A stretch of 64,000 nucleotides of DNA from Pedobacter ureilyticus (GTDB taxonomy: Bacteria; Bacteroidota; Bacteroidia; Sphingobacteriales; Sphingobacteriaceae): the NCBI RefSeq assembly GCF_005925345.1, contig NZ_SSHJ01000006.1:1-64000 (forward strand), written 5' to 3'. This document shows, piece by piece, positions 16,645 to 26,669 of this stretch; the first letter of the stretch is position 1, and each line of letters begins with the position of its first letter. The notes under the pieces were generated by a model that saw only the letters and a program-made list of their open reading frames with translations, did no database searches and was not told the origin of the DNA. The translations under genes were made by a program, and so were the position numbers.

Positions 16645-17823
16645 TTATTGTTTGATGAGCCTAACAGTCATCGTTTCTTTCTCCCCGACCAGCTTCAGAA
16701 GATACGTTCCCGTAGCAGATCCACTAAGATCAACCACCACGCTATGCTCATTCGGCTGAAGTATCTGTCGCCTCAGTTTTCTACCAGCAATCGAATAGAT
16801 GTCCAGTGTGGCGAATCTACCTGGAACTACATCCAGCCTGCTCAGCCCCTTTGTAGGATTTGGATAAGCAAAAACATCTCGTCCGGCAAGATGGCTATAC
16901 AAGTAAACGATATCCGTACTCAGATCTCCGCTGCCATCCGTATCCAGCTGCCTTAAACGATAATAATTATCGCCCAGCAATGGCCTACTATCAATGAAAG
17001 CGTAATGCTGCTTATACATTGGCGAACCGCCGGCAGGTACAAAGCCTATCTTTTCAAAATCACGATCCCTTCCGCTTCGCTGTACCTCAAATCCTAAATT
17101 ATCTTGCTCGCTGGCCGTCTGCCAAGACAGCTGATTTCCCCCAGCTGTAACTTTTCCACCAAAGGAAGTCAGCTTCACCGGCAGTACACTACAGTCTGGC
17201 ATAACTCCGATAAAAGTGATATTATGCGAAGCGTTGGGAGTGTTATTGTTTACCAGTAAAATATAATACTGTCCCGCCAATACCTCAAGTGGCTTCAACC
17301 AGCCGTCGCCCGTAGAAGTTTCTGTTTCATCGGTCACATTAACTGTTCCATTACAAGGAAATAAACCTAAGAAACCACATCCTACTGGCGATGTCTCTCC
17401 GTAATAGCTGGCAACCAGTCCTGAATTTACGCCCGCAACGCTGGCTGCGCTGCTGCGTACCGGTGCAGTGCTTGGAACATTATTTACCGACGTGGAGTTA
17501 AATGGACCCCAGATTGCAAAATCTACATCCGAGCCCACTTGAGGAGCGATCGTTAAGGAAAGATTTCCAGATGTTCCCGCCTTTAATTTGTACCAGCTCG
17601 AATTGGTCTCACCAGATAGCGTACCTCTGTTACCGGAATTGAGCTCCTGTACGGCACCAATACCATTGGCGGTAACGTCAACAACATTTCCGCAGAGTTG
17701 CGTCGCATAGTCCAGATCGGAGCCTCCGGAGGTCATCGCCTCCAAAGCAGGACCAGAACCTATTGAAAAAAAAATGGTAAACAAAGCTAGAAAAGCGGGC
17801 ATTACATCACGGAACATAACCAT
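16645..17823 (-). CDS. Exported protein with type IX secretion C-terminal sorting domain
   Basis: A 392-residue protein with an N-terminal hydrophobic signal (PAFLALFTIFFSIGSG). The first half is a beta-rich domain (SWYKLKAGTSGNLSLTIAP, DVDFAIWGPF) like pre-peptidase or PKD-type exported modules. The linker LPVKLTSFGGKV...LSWQTASEQDNLGFEVQRS is typical of Bacteroidota T9SS proteins. The last ~75 residues form a type A sorting domain (FAYPNPTKG, then LLKLVGEKETMTVRLIKQ). It would be secreted or attached to the surface. Its DNA is visibly GC-richer than its neighbours and it lies beside an IS3 remnant, so acquisition by transfer is possible. Confidence 0.88.
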   Translation of the reverse strand: MVMFRDVMPAFLALFTIFFSIGSGPALEAMTSGGSDLDYATQLCGNVVDVTANGIGAVQELNSGNRGTLSGETNSSWYKLKAGTSGNLSLTIAPQVGSDVDFAIWGPFNSTSVNNVPSTAPVRSSAASVAGVNSGLVASYYGETSPVGCGFLGLFPCNGTVNVTDETETSTGDGWLKPLEVLAGQYYILLVNNNTPNASHNITFIGVMPDCSVLPVKLTSFGGKVTAGGNQLSWQTASEQDNLGFEVQRSGRDRDFEKIGFVPAGGSPMYKQHYAFIDSRPLLGDNYYRLRQLDTDGSGDLSTDIVYLYSHLAGRDVFAYPNPTKGLSRLDVVPGRFATLDIYSIAGRKLRRQILQPNEHSVVVDLSGSATGTYLLKLVGEKETMTVRLIKQ

Positions 17824-17974
17824 TGGAAAAAATTGGTCCCGATTGCTGATTTTAGGACTAGGCCATTAAACGTAAAAGGGAGCGTTAACACTCTATTAAA
17901 TTCATCCGAATATACAATTTTCCGTTGACTTCTTCACAAACGAAATGGAGATCGTAGAAAGAAAGTGTTTATAA

Positions 17975-18142
17975 TTAACGAAAAACTTGTGAAATAACAA
18001 ATTCTGTATGTCGATCCCAATCAATCGCACCCAATTTAACATCCCCAAATAATATCGGACGAATTACATCACGAATAGGGGTATTCTTATTGTCGTTTTT
18101 TTCATTTGTAATTCTATAACCATATAAACAGCTCTTATTCAT
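17975..18142 (-). CDS. Short DUF6922-like protein, probably truncated
   Basis: A 55-residue reading frame beginning MNKSCLYGYRITNEK. Its second half, RPILFGDVKLGAIDWDRH then TEFVISQVFR, resembles the start of DUF6922-type domains (LFWDVDxxxLDWxKHxxFII.RVxERG), which are often found near nucleotidyltransferase toxins. The usual ERG-containing continuation is missing because of a TAA right after VFR, so it is likely a fragment. No partner toxin gene is visible nearby. Confidence 0.5.
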   Translation of the reverse strand: MNKSCLYGYRITNEKNDNKNTPIRDVIRPILFGDVKLGAIDWDRHTEFVISQVFR

Positions 18143-19030
18143 CACCCTTATGTATTGGTTTAACGCTTACTGCGCTTATACAATGCTGGCAACAAGCCAA
18201 AAAGTCTCATTTTATTGGTTTTGATTGATTTTCGAATTTTTAGAAGCACTATCTATAAACCAATCAGCAACTATTTTATTTTAAAAGAAGCAAAATTTGA
18301 CGCCGGTCTTTTTCTTACCAATTTTTCGCAAAGTGGCGTTTTGGTCGGTTGTTGCGCAAATGCTCCATGTACCGTTGATGTGTCATTCTTGTGTGATTCA
18401 TGTGTCATCCTTGTGCCGACCCTGTGTGTAGGTAGTGCGGAGCTGGCTTTGGGGCTGTGTTATTGGTTAACTGTGTAATTGTTCTTCGGATTAACTGAAA
18501 ACTGCGAACTGTTAAATGTCAACTGAAAACCGAAAACTGCCAGCTAAGAGCCGTGACTGATAACTGAACACCCACCCTTTACCTACTGTTTGCCTATACT
18601 TAGCCTATACTTTCCCGTTAAAACGGCATTTTAGTGGACTATTAGTGAACTGTTATAGGATAGGACGTGGATAGGAGGTGAATGGAGCAAGGATGGAGCT
18701 GGGCTGTAAACTGGAACATTGGGAGCAAAAACAAGCCATAAAGAAGCATAAAGCGGACTTTGAGGTAGAAAAGGGGATAAAGCAGTCATAAGAGGGGTAC
18801 ATTGGCTTATCCGTGTAATTGGTTCATTGTTCATTGGGTTAATGTGTGAACTCATATTTCAACTAATTACACCTAGTTTTTAGGGGAAATAAGCTTACAT
18901 AAGTGGAGATAGATGGAGATAAGCACAGTTAGCTCCCCCATATATGAAGCACCTTTCAATACCTTTGTCCCCAATGATTCATGAGGGACAAATCGTGGAC
19001 AAACTTACAGAAACTATGTGCAAAAAAATA
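18143..19030. other. Gene-poor patch with low-complexity tracts
   Basis: About 890 bases without a supported gene. Within it, 18380-18425 repeats the words TGTGTCAT and CTTGTG, 18491-18569 repeats AACTGaAAACTG, and 18650-18790 is purine-rich with repeated GGATAGGA/GGATGGAG words. The composition differs from flanking genes. Frames that are open here give implausible Cys-rich or repetitive products. Confidence 0.5.
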
Positions 19031-19105
19031 CAAACAACAAGGGCTGTCGATCCGCTAGAACGCAGACTGACAGCCCTTTTTAGTGCAGTTATCTATTGTT
19101 GTTTG
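19031..19105. terminator. Nested hairpin, likely terminator region downstream of mnmE
   Basis: An inner 8-base stem (GGGCTGTC at 19041-19048, GACAGCCC at 19069-19076) is followed on the plus strand by five T. An outer 10-base stem pairs CAAACAACAA (19031-19040) with TTGTTGTTTG (19096-19105). It lies 16 bases past the mnmE stop on the minus strand. The T-tract favours plus-strand termination, but it could act both ways. Confidence 0.6.
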
Positions 19106-19121
19106 TTGTTATTTGAGGGTG

Positions 19122-20480
19122 TTACTTTCCGATACAAAACTTCGTAAATATGTTTTCTAACAGGTCATCTGTGGTCACAGTACCCGTAATCTCCCCTAAA
19201 TAATGAAGCGCCTGTTTAATATCCATGGCTAAAAAATCGGAAGTTACGGGATTATGAATGTTCTCTAGCACCCTATTGAGTGCGTTTTGTGTTTGCTTTA
19301 ATGCCTCTACATGACGAATATTGGTGACCAAGGTTTCGCTGGTGTTTACATGGCTAAGATTTACTTTTTCTAGCAGGGCAGTTTCTAAAACGTCCATACC
19401 TAACTTTTCCTTTGCAGAAATCAATAAAGCGCCTTGCTGCAGATAGGAATCTTTTTGACTGGCATTGAGCAGTTCGGCCTTATTAACGATGAACAAATAA
19501 GGGATGCTTTGTTTGCTCAAACCCGCTAGCTGTACCAACACTTCGGCTTCGGTCTCTTGCGCATCTACCAGGTAAATGATCAGTTTAGCCTGCTTCATTT
19601 TATCTAAGGTACGCTCCACGCCTTTGGCCTCGATCACATCAGCGGTTTCGCGAATACCTGCCGTATCTATAAACCTAAATACCACACCATTGATGTTAAT
19701 TTCATCCTCGATGGTATCTCTAGTGGTACCGGCAATATCGCTCACAATGGCACGTTCCTCGTTTAGCAACGCATTTAACAAGGTTGATTTCCCTACATTG
19801 GGCTTACCTGCAATTACCACTGGTACGCCGTTTTTAATCACATTGCCTACTTCGAACGAGTGGATTAAGCGGTGCAGCACTTTATTGATGCGTTGTACCA
19901 GCGCCAACAACTGATCACGGTTGGCAAACTCCACATCTTCTTCGGCAAAATCTAATTCCAACTCTATCATAGAGGCAAAGTGGATGAGCTGTTCACGCAG
20001 GTCTTTCAATTCGCTGCTAAAACCACCACGCATTTGTTGCATGGCCACTTCATGCGAAGCTTTGCTGTCAGAAGCAATTAGATCTGCCACCGCCTCTGCC
20101 TGACTTAAATCTAAACCGCCGTTTAAAAAGGCACGCAAAGTAAATTCGCCCGGTTTGGCAGCCCTGGCTCCTTTGCTAATCAACAAACTGATAATCTGTT
20201 GGATGATGTAATTAGAACCGTGACAAGAAATCTCTACCACATTCTCCTTCGTGTACGATTTTGGACCAACAAATAACGACGCAACTACCTCATCTATTAC
20301 CACCGGGCCATCTTTAATGGTGCCGAAATGTAAAGTATGTGTAGCTTGCTTTTCTAAATCCTTACCTCCAAAAACCGAATTGGTTAAAGTAATGGCTTGC
20401 GGACCAGAAAGACGGATCACTCCAATGGCACCGCTGCCCGGAGGCGTAGATAAAGCAATAATGGTATCGTTATTTAACAT
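19122..20480 (-). CDS. mnmE: tRNA modification GTPase MnmE (TrmE)
   Basis: A 452-residue protein. The N-terminal formyl-THF-binding domain (1-118) contains the TPPGSGAIGVIRLSG motif. The helical domain is interrupted by a G domain with P-loop GKPNVGKS (225-232), a DTAG switch and an NKAE motif. The C-terminus ends FCIGK, where the Cys and GK are the MnmE signature. With MnmG it installs the 5-carboxymethylaminomethyl group on U34 of certain tRNAs. A -7 box sits directly upstream of its ATG. Confidence 0.97.
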   Translation of the reverse strand: MLNNDTIIALSTPPGSGAIGVIRLSGPQAITLTNSVFGGKDLEKQATHTLHFGTIKDGPVVIDEVVASLFVGPKSYTKENVVEISCHGSNYIIQQIISLLISKGARAAKPGEFTLRAFLNGGLDLSQAEAVADLIASDSKASHEVAMQQMRGGFSSELKDLREQLIHFASMIELELDFAEEDVEFANRDQLLALVQRINKVLHRLIHSFEVGNVIKNGVPVVIAGKPNVGKSTLLNALLNEERAIVSDIAGTTRDTIEDEININGVVFRFIDTAGIRETADVIEAKGVERTLDKMKQAKLIIYLVDAQETEAEVLVQLAGLSKQSIPYLFIVNKAELLNASQKDSYLQQGALLISAKEKLGMDVLETALLEKVNLSHVNTSETLVTNIRHVEALKQTQNALNRVLENIHNPVTSDFLAMDIKQALHYLGEITGTVTTDDLLENIFTKFCIGK

Positions 20481-20484
20481 AGCG

Positions 20485-20492
20485 CAAAAATA
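20485..20492 (-). promoter_or_regulatory. -7 promoter box of mnmE, almost leaderless
   Basis: TATTTTTG on the minus strand matches TAnnTTTG and ends only 4 bases before the ATG at 20480. No -33 TTG is evident; that region is instead a degenerate CAGTTTTC repeat (20492-20527). Confidence 0.5.
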
Positions 20493-20660
20493 CAGTTTTC
20501 AGTTAACAGTTTCCAGTAAACAGTAACAAGCCATCATCAGTTCTCGATAACCAATTAACAAATCACAATTATTAAACTGTAATGAACTAGCGAACTTATA
20601 AACCATCCAAACAATTTAGTTACTTTAGTGTTAGGCAATAAAATTCGCCATCTGGATATT

Positions 20661-21785
20661 ATGAAAGAACTTCCTTTAACGGTAAAACGCTCTATAGAAT
20701 TACTAGGTTTATGCCTTTGCATAGGCATATTTGCCATTGCCAGCGATATCATTATGCCAGTAATCATGGCTTTTTTTATCAGCATTTTACTGTTGCCTAT
20801 TTATCGTTTCTTAAGAAAATATAAATTCCCCGAAGCATTAGCAATCATACTTCCCATTTTGCTCGTTTTTATTTTTATAGCTGGTGTAATCTGGTTTTTC
20901 TCGGCACAAATAGGTGTGTTAGTCAATGATTTTCCACAAATCAAAGAAAATGTAGCCAAGCATCTCCAATCTTTACAAGAGTGGATCAGCAGCTTTACCG
21001 ATGTTTCAATTAGCAAGCAAAAGAGTTTTATCACAGAAAAAAGCGACGATATGCTAAATATGGCTGGCAGGGCTGCAAGTGGCGCTGCGGTTACATTAAG
21101 CGGTATTTTTGTGTTTTTAGGTCTAATTCCTATCTATATTTACCTTATTCTTTTTTATAAGGATATTTTATTGCGATTTGTGTTCATGTGGTTTAAACCA
21201 GAACATCATCCTAAAGTAAAAGAGGCAGCATACGAAGCTGAAGCAATTATTAAAAATTACTTGGTAGGCTTATTGATACAGATTACCTACATGACGATTT
21301 TATTGGGCGGCATTTTAATGTTATTCGGCATTAAACATGCTTTGCTTATTGGTGTAATCTTTGCAATTTTAAACTTGATACCTTACGTGGGTGCCCTTAT
21401 TGGTAACATATTAGGGGTTCTAATTACGCTAACTTCTTCGCCAGAATTAAGCCCAGTGATTACGGTGCTATTGGTAATTGCCGTAGTTCAGTTCTTCGAT
21501 AACAATATCCTAATGCCACGTATTGTAGGCTCAAAAGTCAAGATAAACGCATTGATCTCGATATTGGGGGTAGTTATTGGAGGCACCATTGCAGGCATTT
21601 CGGGCATGTTCTTATCCATGCCAATTATTGCAGTATTAAAGGTAATATTTGATAGAAGTGATGCATTTAAACATTGGGGGGTGCTATTTGGAGATGAACG
21701 CCCTGCTAAAAGCCCCATGAGCTTTGCCATTTACCGCAGAAAAGGAGGCATTAAGACTAAGTCTGGTGTGTTAGATAAAAAGTAA
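20661..21785 (+). CDS. AI-2E family transporter (UPF0118)
   Basis: A 374-residue membrane protein. The start is taken at MKELPLTVKRSIELLG (20661), not an upstream in-frame codon at 20628. Paired helices lie at residues 12-75, a hydrophilic helical segment at about 80-140, and helices again from 145. The C-terminal block LNLIPYVGALIGNILGVLI and the VVQFFDNNILMPRIVGSKVK motif are family signatures. Members include AI-2 exporter TqsA and Na+/H+ antiporters; which applies here cannot be read. It is divergent from mnmE. Confidence 0.92.
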   Translation: MKELPLTVKRSIELLGLCLCIGIFAIASDIIMPVIMAFFISILLLPIYRFLRKYKFPEALAIILPILLVFIFIAGVIWFFSAQIGVLVNDFPQIKENVAKHLQSLQEWISSFTDVSISKQKSFITEKSDDMLNMAGRAASGAAVTLSGIFVFLGLIPIYIYLILFYKDILLRFVFMWFKPEHHPKVKEAAYEAEAIIKNYLVGLLIQITYMTILLGGILMLFGIKHALLIGVIFAILNLIPYVGALIGNILGVLITLTSSPELSPVITVLLVIAVVQFFDNNILMPRIVGSKVKINALISILGVVIGGTIAGISGMFLSMPIIAVLKVIFDRSDAFKHWGVLFGDERPAKSPMSFAIYRRKGGIKTKSGVLDKK

Positions 21786-21945
21786 ATTAGTGGTTAGGTA
21801 TTAGGTGCTAGGTATCAATGGTCAGTAGACAGGTATCATTGACTAGACTACAATTAGAGCTGAGCATTACACGGTTAATGGTAAAATTGGTTAATTGGTT
21901 AACTGTCGAAACTAGTTAATCGCTAACTTGCGTGTCTATTTTTTC

Positions 21946-21973
21946 AGGTATTAGGTATTAGGTATTAGGTATT
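21946..21973 (+). repeat. Four tandem copies of AGGTATT
   Basis: An exact heptamer repeated four times within a 248-base intergenic gap (21786-22033). The rest of the gap holds degenerate versions (TTAGGTATTAGGTGCTAGG near 21794) and TTGGTTAATTGG words. No gene or hairpin is supported. Confidence 0.85.
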
Positions 21974-22033
21974 AGGCTTTAGACTGACACCTAACCACTA
22001 GCAACTAACTCCTGTTCCCTGTCTCCTGTCCCC

Positions 22034-22828
22034 TTACTTCAAAAACACATCGTAAGCAAATCTTAATATCGTGCCAAACACAACGATTAGGAAAAAGATG
22101 CGGATGAATTTATTGCCTTTGAGCAATGCTAATTTTGCACCTAAAAAAGAGCCTAACACATTAAAAATTGCCATGGGGATAGCATATTGGTACAGCACAT
22201 GTCCTGTAGAACTAAAGTAAATTAATGCAGCCAGATTGGTGGCCATATTCACTATTTTAGCATGTGCACTGGCGCCAACAAAATCGAAACCCAATACCGC
22301 AATAAACACCAAAATTAGGAAAGAGCCTGTGCCCGGCCCAATTAAGCCATCGTAAAATCCAATAATTAAGCCAAATAAACCTGCGAGTAAAACCTGCTTT
22401 TTAACTGAATGAGATTTATGCTGATGAATGCCAAACTGTTTGTTGAAATAGGTATAAACAGCCACCAAAAGCAATACTAGCAAAATAATAGGCTTAATGA
22501 CTTGGTTGTTAATTAAGCTAACCGAATAAGCGCCCAATAAAGATGCGCAGAAAGCCGACAACACGCAGGCACTTAACACCTTGAGATTAAACTTTACTTG
22601 CTTGGAATATCTGTATGCTGCTACGGTAGTACCTAGCAACGAGGGGATTTTAACCGTACCAAAAATGCTGGCCACAGGATAGTTAGGCAAAATCAACAAC
22701 GTTGCCGGTGTTTGCAGCAAACCGCCACCACCTACAATGGCATCAATAAAACCAGCGCCAAAAGCGGCAAGACAGAGCAGCACCAGTTCGTTAGTGTGCG
22801 TACTTAAAAAGGTTAGCAGTTCGTGCAT
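22034..22828 (-). CDS. TauE/SafE (TSUP) family permease
   Basis: A 264-residue protein with about eight hydrophobic helices in two related halves. The first half carries LAAFGAGFIDAIVGGGGLLQTP and the second GLIIGFYDGLIGPGTGSFL, the paired TSUP signatures. Members move sulfonates, sulfite or other organosulfur anions; the substrate is unknown here. It lies 43 bases downstream of argS on the same strand, so they may be co-transcribed, probably without a functional link. Confidence 0.93.
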   Translation of the reverse strand: MHELLTFLSTHTNELVLLCLAAFGAGFIDAIVGGGGLLQTPATLLILPNYPVASIFGTVKIPSLLGTTVAAYRYSKQVKFNLKVLSACVLSAFCASLLGAYSVSLINNQVIKPIILLVLLLVAVYTYFNKQFGIHQHKSHSVKKQVLLAGLFGLIIGFYDGLIGPGTGSFLILVFIAVLGFDFVGASAHAKIVNMATNLAALIYFSSTGHVLYQYAIPMAIFNVLGSFLGAKLALLKGNKFIRIFFLIVVFGTILRFAYDVFLK

Positions 22829-22871
22829 AAATCAATTAGCAAATTAGCAGATTGGATAATTAGCTAATCAA

Positions 22872-24644
22872 TTACATCCGCTCAGGAACGTGAATACCCA
22901 AAATATTCATTCCAGATTTAATGACATCGGCAGTTATTTTACAGATGTTCAACCGGTGTTGCTTTACCGCAGCATCTTCCTCTTTTATAATGGGCGGCGC
23001 TTCGTGGTAAAACTTATTAAACAGCTTAGCCACTTCGTACAAATAGTTGGCAATAAATGCCGGGCTATAAGCTTTTGCAGCTTCAGATATTTCGGTTGGA
23101 TATTTGGCCAACAACATAATCATTTCCAACTCCGTTGCGGTAAGCTTGATGTTGGCATAATCGGCAGCGGCAAATTGATAATCGGCTCTGCTTAACAAAG
23201 ATTTGATACGAGCATGGGTATACTGAATAAACGGGCCGGTATTCCCTTGAAAATCGATAGACTCTGCCGGATCGAACAATAAACGTTTCTTAGGCTCTAC
23301 CTTCAGCAAGAAATACTTCAAAGCACCTAAACCTATGGTGGTATACAAGTCTTCCTTATCAGCTTCAGAAAAATCATTGGTTTTACCTAATTCTTCGGTT
23401 TTTTGTTTGGCCGTAGCTATCATTTCCGATACCAAATCGTCCGCATCAACAACTGTTCCTTCGCGGCTTTTCATTTTGCCACTAGGTAAATCTACCATGC
23501 CATAAGAGAGATGGTACAAACCTTTAGCCCAACTCTTACCTAGCTTTTCTAAGATCAAGAACAACACCTTAAAGTGATAATCTTGCTCGTTGCCTACTAC
23601 ATATATGGATTTATCCATACCGAAATCGTCATACTTCATTTGGGCAGTACCCAAATCTTGCGTAATGTATACCGAAGTGCCATCAGCACGTAAAACCAAC
23701 TTCTGGTCTAAACCATCGGCAGTTAAATCTATCCAAACCGAGCCATCTTCTTTTTTAAAGAAAACACCTTTGCTTAAACCCTCTTCTACCGTATCTTTTC
23801 CAAGCAAATAGGTATTGCTCTCATAATAGTATTTATCGAAATCTACTCCCAGTTTCTTGTAAGTAACATCAAAACCTTCGTAAACCCAACCATTCATTTT
23901 CTCCCACAAACCTACTACCTCAGCATCTCCTTGCTCCCACTTTAAAAGCATCTGTTGTGCTTCCTTAATTAGTGGTGCATTTTTCTTCGCTTCGTCTTCG
24001 GTTTGTCCTTCGGCAACCAAGGCTTCTATTTCTTTTTTGTATTCTTTATCGAAAACCACATAGTATTTACCTACCAAATGGTCGCCTTTAATACCCGAAC
24101 TTTCAGGTGTTTCGCCACCGCCCCATTTCTGCCAAGCCAACATCGATTTACAGATGTGGATACCTCTGTCGTTTACCAAGTTCACTTTAATTACCTCATA
24201 ACCATCTGCTTTTAGTAATTCAGATACCGAGTAACCCAAAAGGTTGTTACGTACGTGCCCTAAATGCAAAGGCTTGTTGGTATTGGGCGATGAATATTCT
24301 ACCATCACTTTTTCGCCACGAGGCTTAACGGCTAAAAAATCTGGCTGCAATAAAGTACCGTTGAATAAATTGATCCAGTAGCTTTCGGCAATACTTAGGT
24401 TCAAGAAGCCTTTTACCACATTAAAGCCTTCTACTTCATCCACGTGTTGTTGCAGAAAAGCACCCATATCATTCGCTGTCTCTTCAGGCGTTCTTTTAGA
24501 AAAACGTACAAAAGGGAACACCACAATAGTTACCTGCCCTTCAAATTCCTTACGTGTTTCCTGTAGGTTGATTACATTTTCGGCAATTTCTTGCCCATAT
24601 AACTCTTTAACGGCCTTAATTGCGCCAGCGACAATAAAATTCAT
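22872..24644 (-). CDS. argS: Arginyl-tRNA synthetase
   Basis: A 590-residue class I synthetase. The N-terminal Arg-tRNA additional domain covers residues 1-90. The HIGH motif is HLGH (127-130) in SSPNTNKPLHLGHVRNN, and the KMSKS region reads GKMKSREGTVV. The C-terminal DALR anticodon-binding domain contains FIQYTHARIKSLL and ends with ILGIHVPERM. It charges tRNA-Arg and is normally essential. A -7 box lies 5 bases before its ATG. Confidence 0.98.
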   Translation of the reverse strand: MNFIVAGAIKAVKELYGQEIAENVINLQETRKEFEGQVTIVVFPFVRFSKRTPEETANDMGAFLQQHVDEVEGFNVVKGFLNLSIAESYWINLFNGTLLQPDFLAVKPRGEKVMVEYSSPNTNKPLHLGHVRNNLLGYSVSELLKADGYEVIKVNLVNDRGIHICKSMLAWQKWGGGETPESSGIKGDHLVGKYYVVFDKEYKKEIEALVAEGQTEDEAKKNAPLIKEAQQMLLKWEQGDAEVVGLWEKMNGWVYEGFDVTYKKLGVDFDKYYYESNTYLLGKDTVEEGLSKGVFFKKEDGSVWIDLTADGLDQKLVLRADGTSVYITQDLGTAQMKYDDFGMDKSIYVVGNEQDYHFKVLFLILEKLGKSWAKGLYHLSYGMVDLPSGKMKSREGTVVDADDLVSEMIATAKQKTEELGKTNDFSEADKEDLYTTIGLGALKYFLLKVEPKKRLLFDPAESIDFQGNTGPFIQYTHARIKSLLSRADYQFAAADYANIKLTATELEMIMLLAKYPTEISEAAKAYSPAFIANYLYEVAKLFNKFYHEAPPIIKEEDAAVKQHRLNICKITADVIKSGMNILGIHVPERM

Positions 24645-24649
24645 AACCG

Positions 24650-24657
24650 CAAAAATA
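24650..24657 (-). promoter_or_regulatory. -7 promoter box of argS, almost leaderless
   Basis: TATTTTTG on the minus strand, five bases before the argS ATG at 24644. It matches the Bacteroidota TAnnTTTG consensus. No -33 element was clear. Confidence 0.5.
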
Positions 24658-24751
24658 CATTAATTGTTGATTATTTGCTTGCTTTGTTTATTGTTTAGTT
24701 AATGGTTTCATGATGTCCACTATCTTTAGGCCAACTCCATCCCAATCCTAG

Positions 24752-26488
<1,737 letters not shown>

Positions 26489-26506
26489 TTCCCGATTTTA
26501 CTTCTG

Positions 26507-26583
26507 GTCATTCTGAGCAAAGCGAAGAATCTGTAAACGAAAGTAGCGACAACCAATAGATTCCTCCTAACGTCGGAATGACG
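26507..26583. repeat. REP-like palindromic element
   Basis: The ends GTCATTCTGAGC...GAAGAATCT and AGATTC...GTCGGAATGAC form an imperfect hairpin. A related inner element occurs at 61661-61740. It sits between the ABC-F stop and a strong terminator. Confidence 0.65.
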
Positions 26584-26592
26584 ACTAAACAT

Positions 26593-26630
26593 AAAAAGGC
26601 TTCCTGATGTTAACATCAGGAAGCCTTTTT
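26593..26630. terminator. Bidirectional terminator, 38-base perfect palindrome
   Basis: Two 19-base arms meet at GTTAAC; each arm ends in five A or T, so both strands give a strong stem followed by U-rich sequence. It lies between the convergent ABC-F and TonB receptor genes. Confidence 0.92.
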
Positions 26631-26669
26631 CATAATCCCCTTTGGGACATCGATTTAACCAAGAATATC

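Noticed and set aside
18215..18478. Open frame of 87 codons in the gene-poor patch
   Set aside because: Non-ATG start, Cys-rich low-complexity product spanning the TGTGTCAT word tract and no recognised domain.
19031..19105. Nested hairpin considered as an integron attC-like site
   Set aside because: No conserved attC core (GTTRRRY) and no cassettes or integrase nearby; a terminator is the simpler reading.
18944..19147. Open frame running into the mnmE 3' end
   Set aside because: It reads through a hairpin terminator and overlaps the MnmE C-terminus on the opposite strand; product has no domain.
21946..21973. AGGTATT tandem repeats considered as a telomere or CRISPR-like array
   Set aside because: No spacers, no Cas genes, and the unit lies in a chromosomal intergenic gap next to degenerate copies; slippage explains it.
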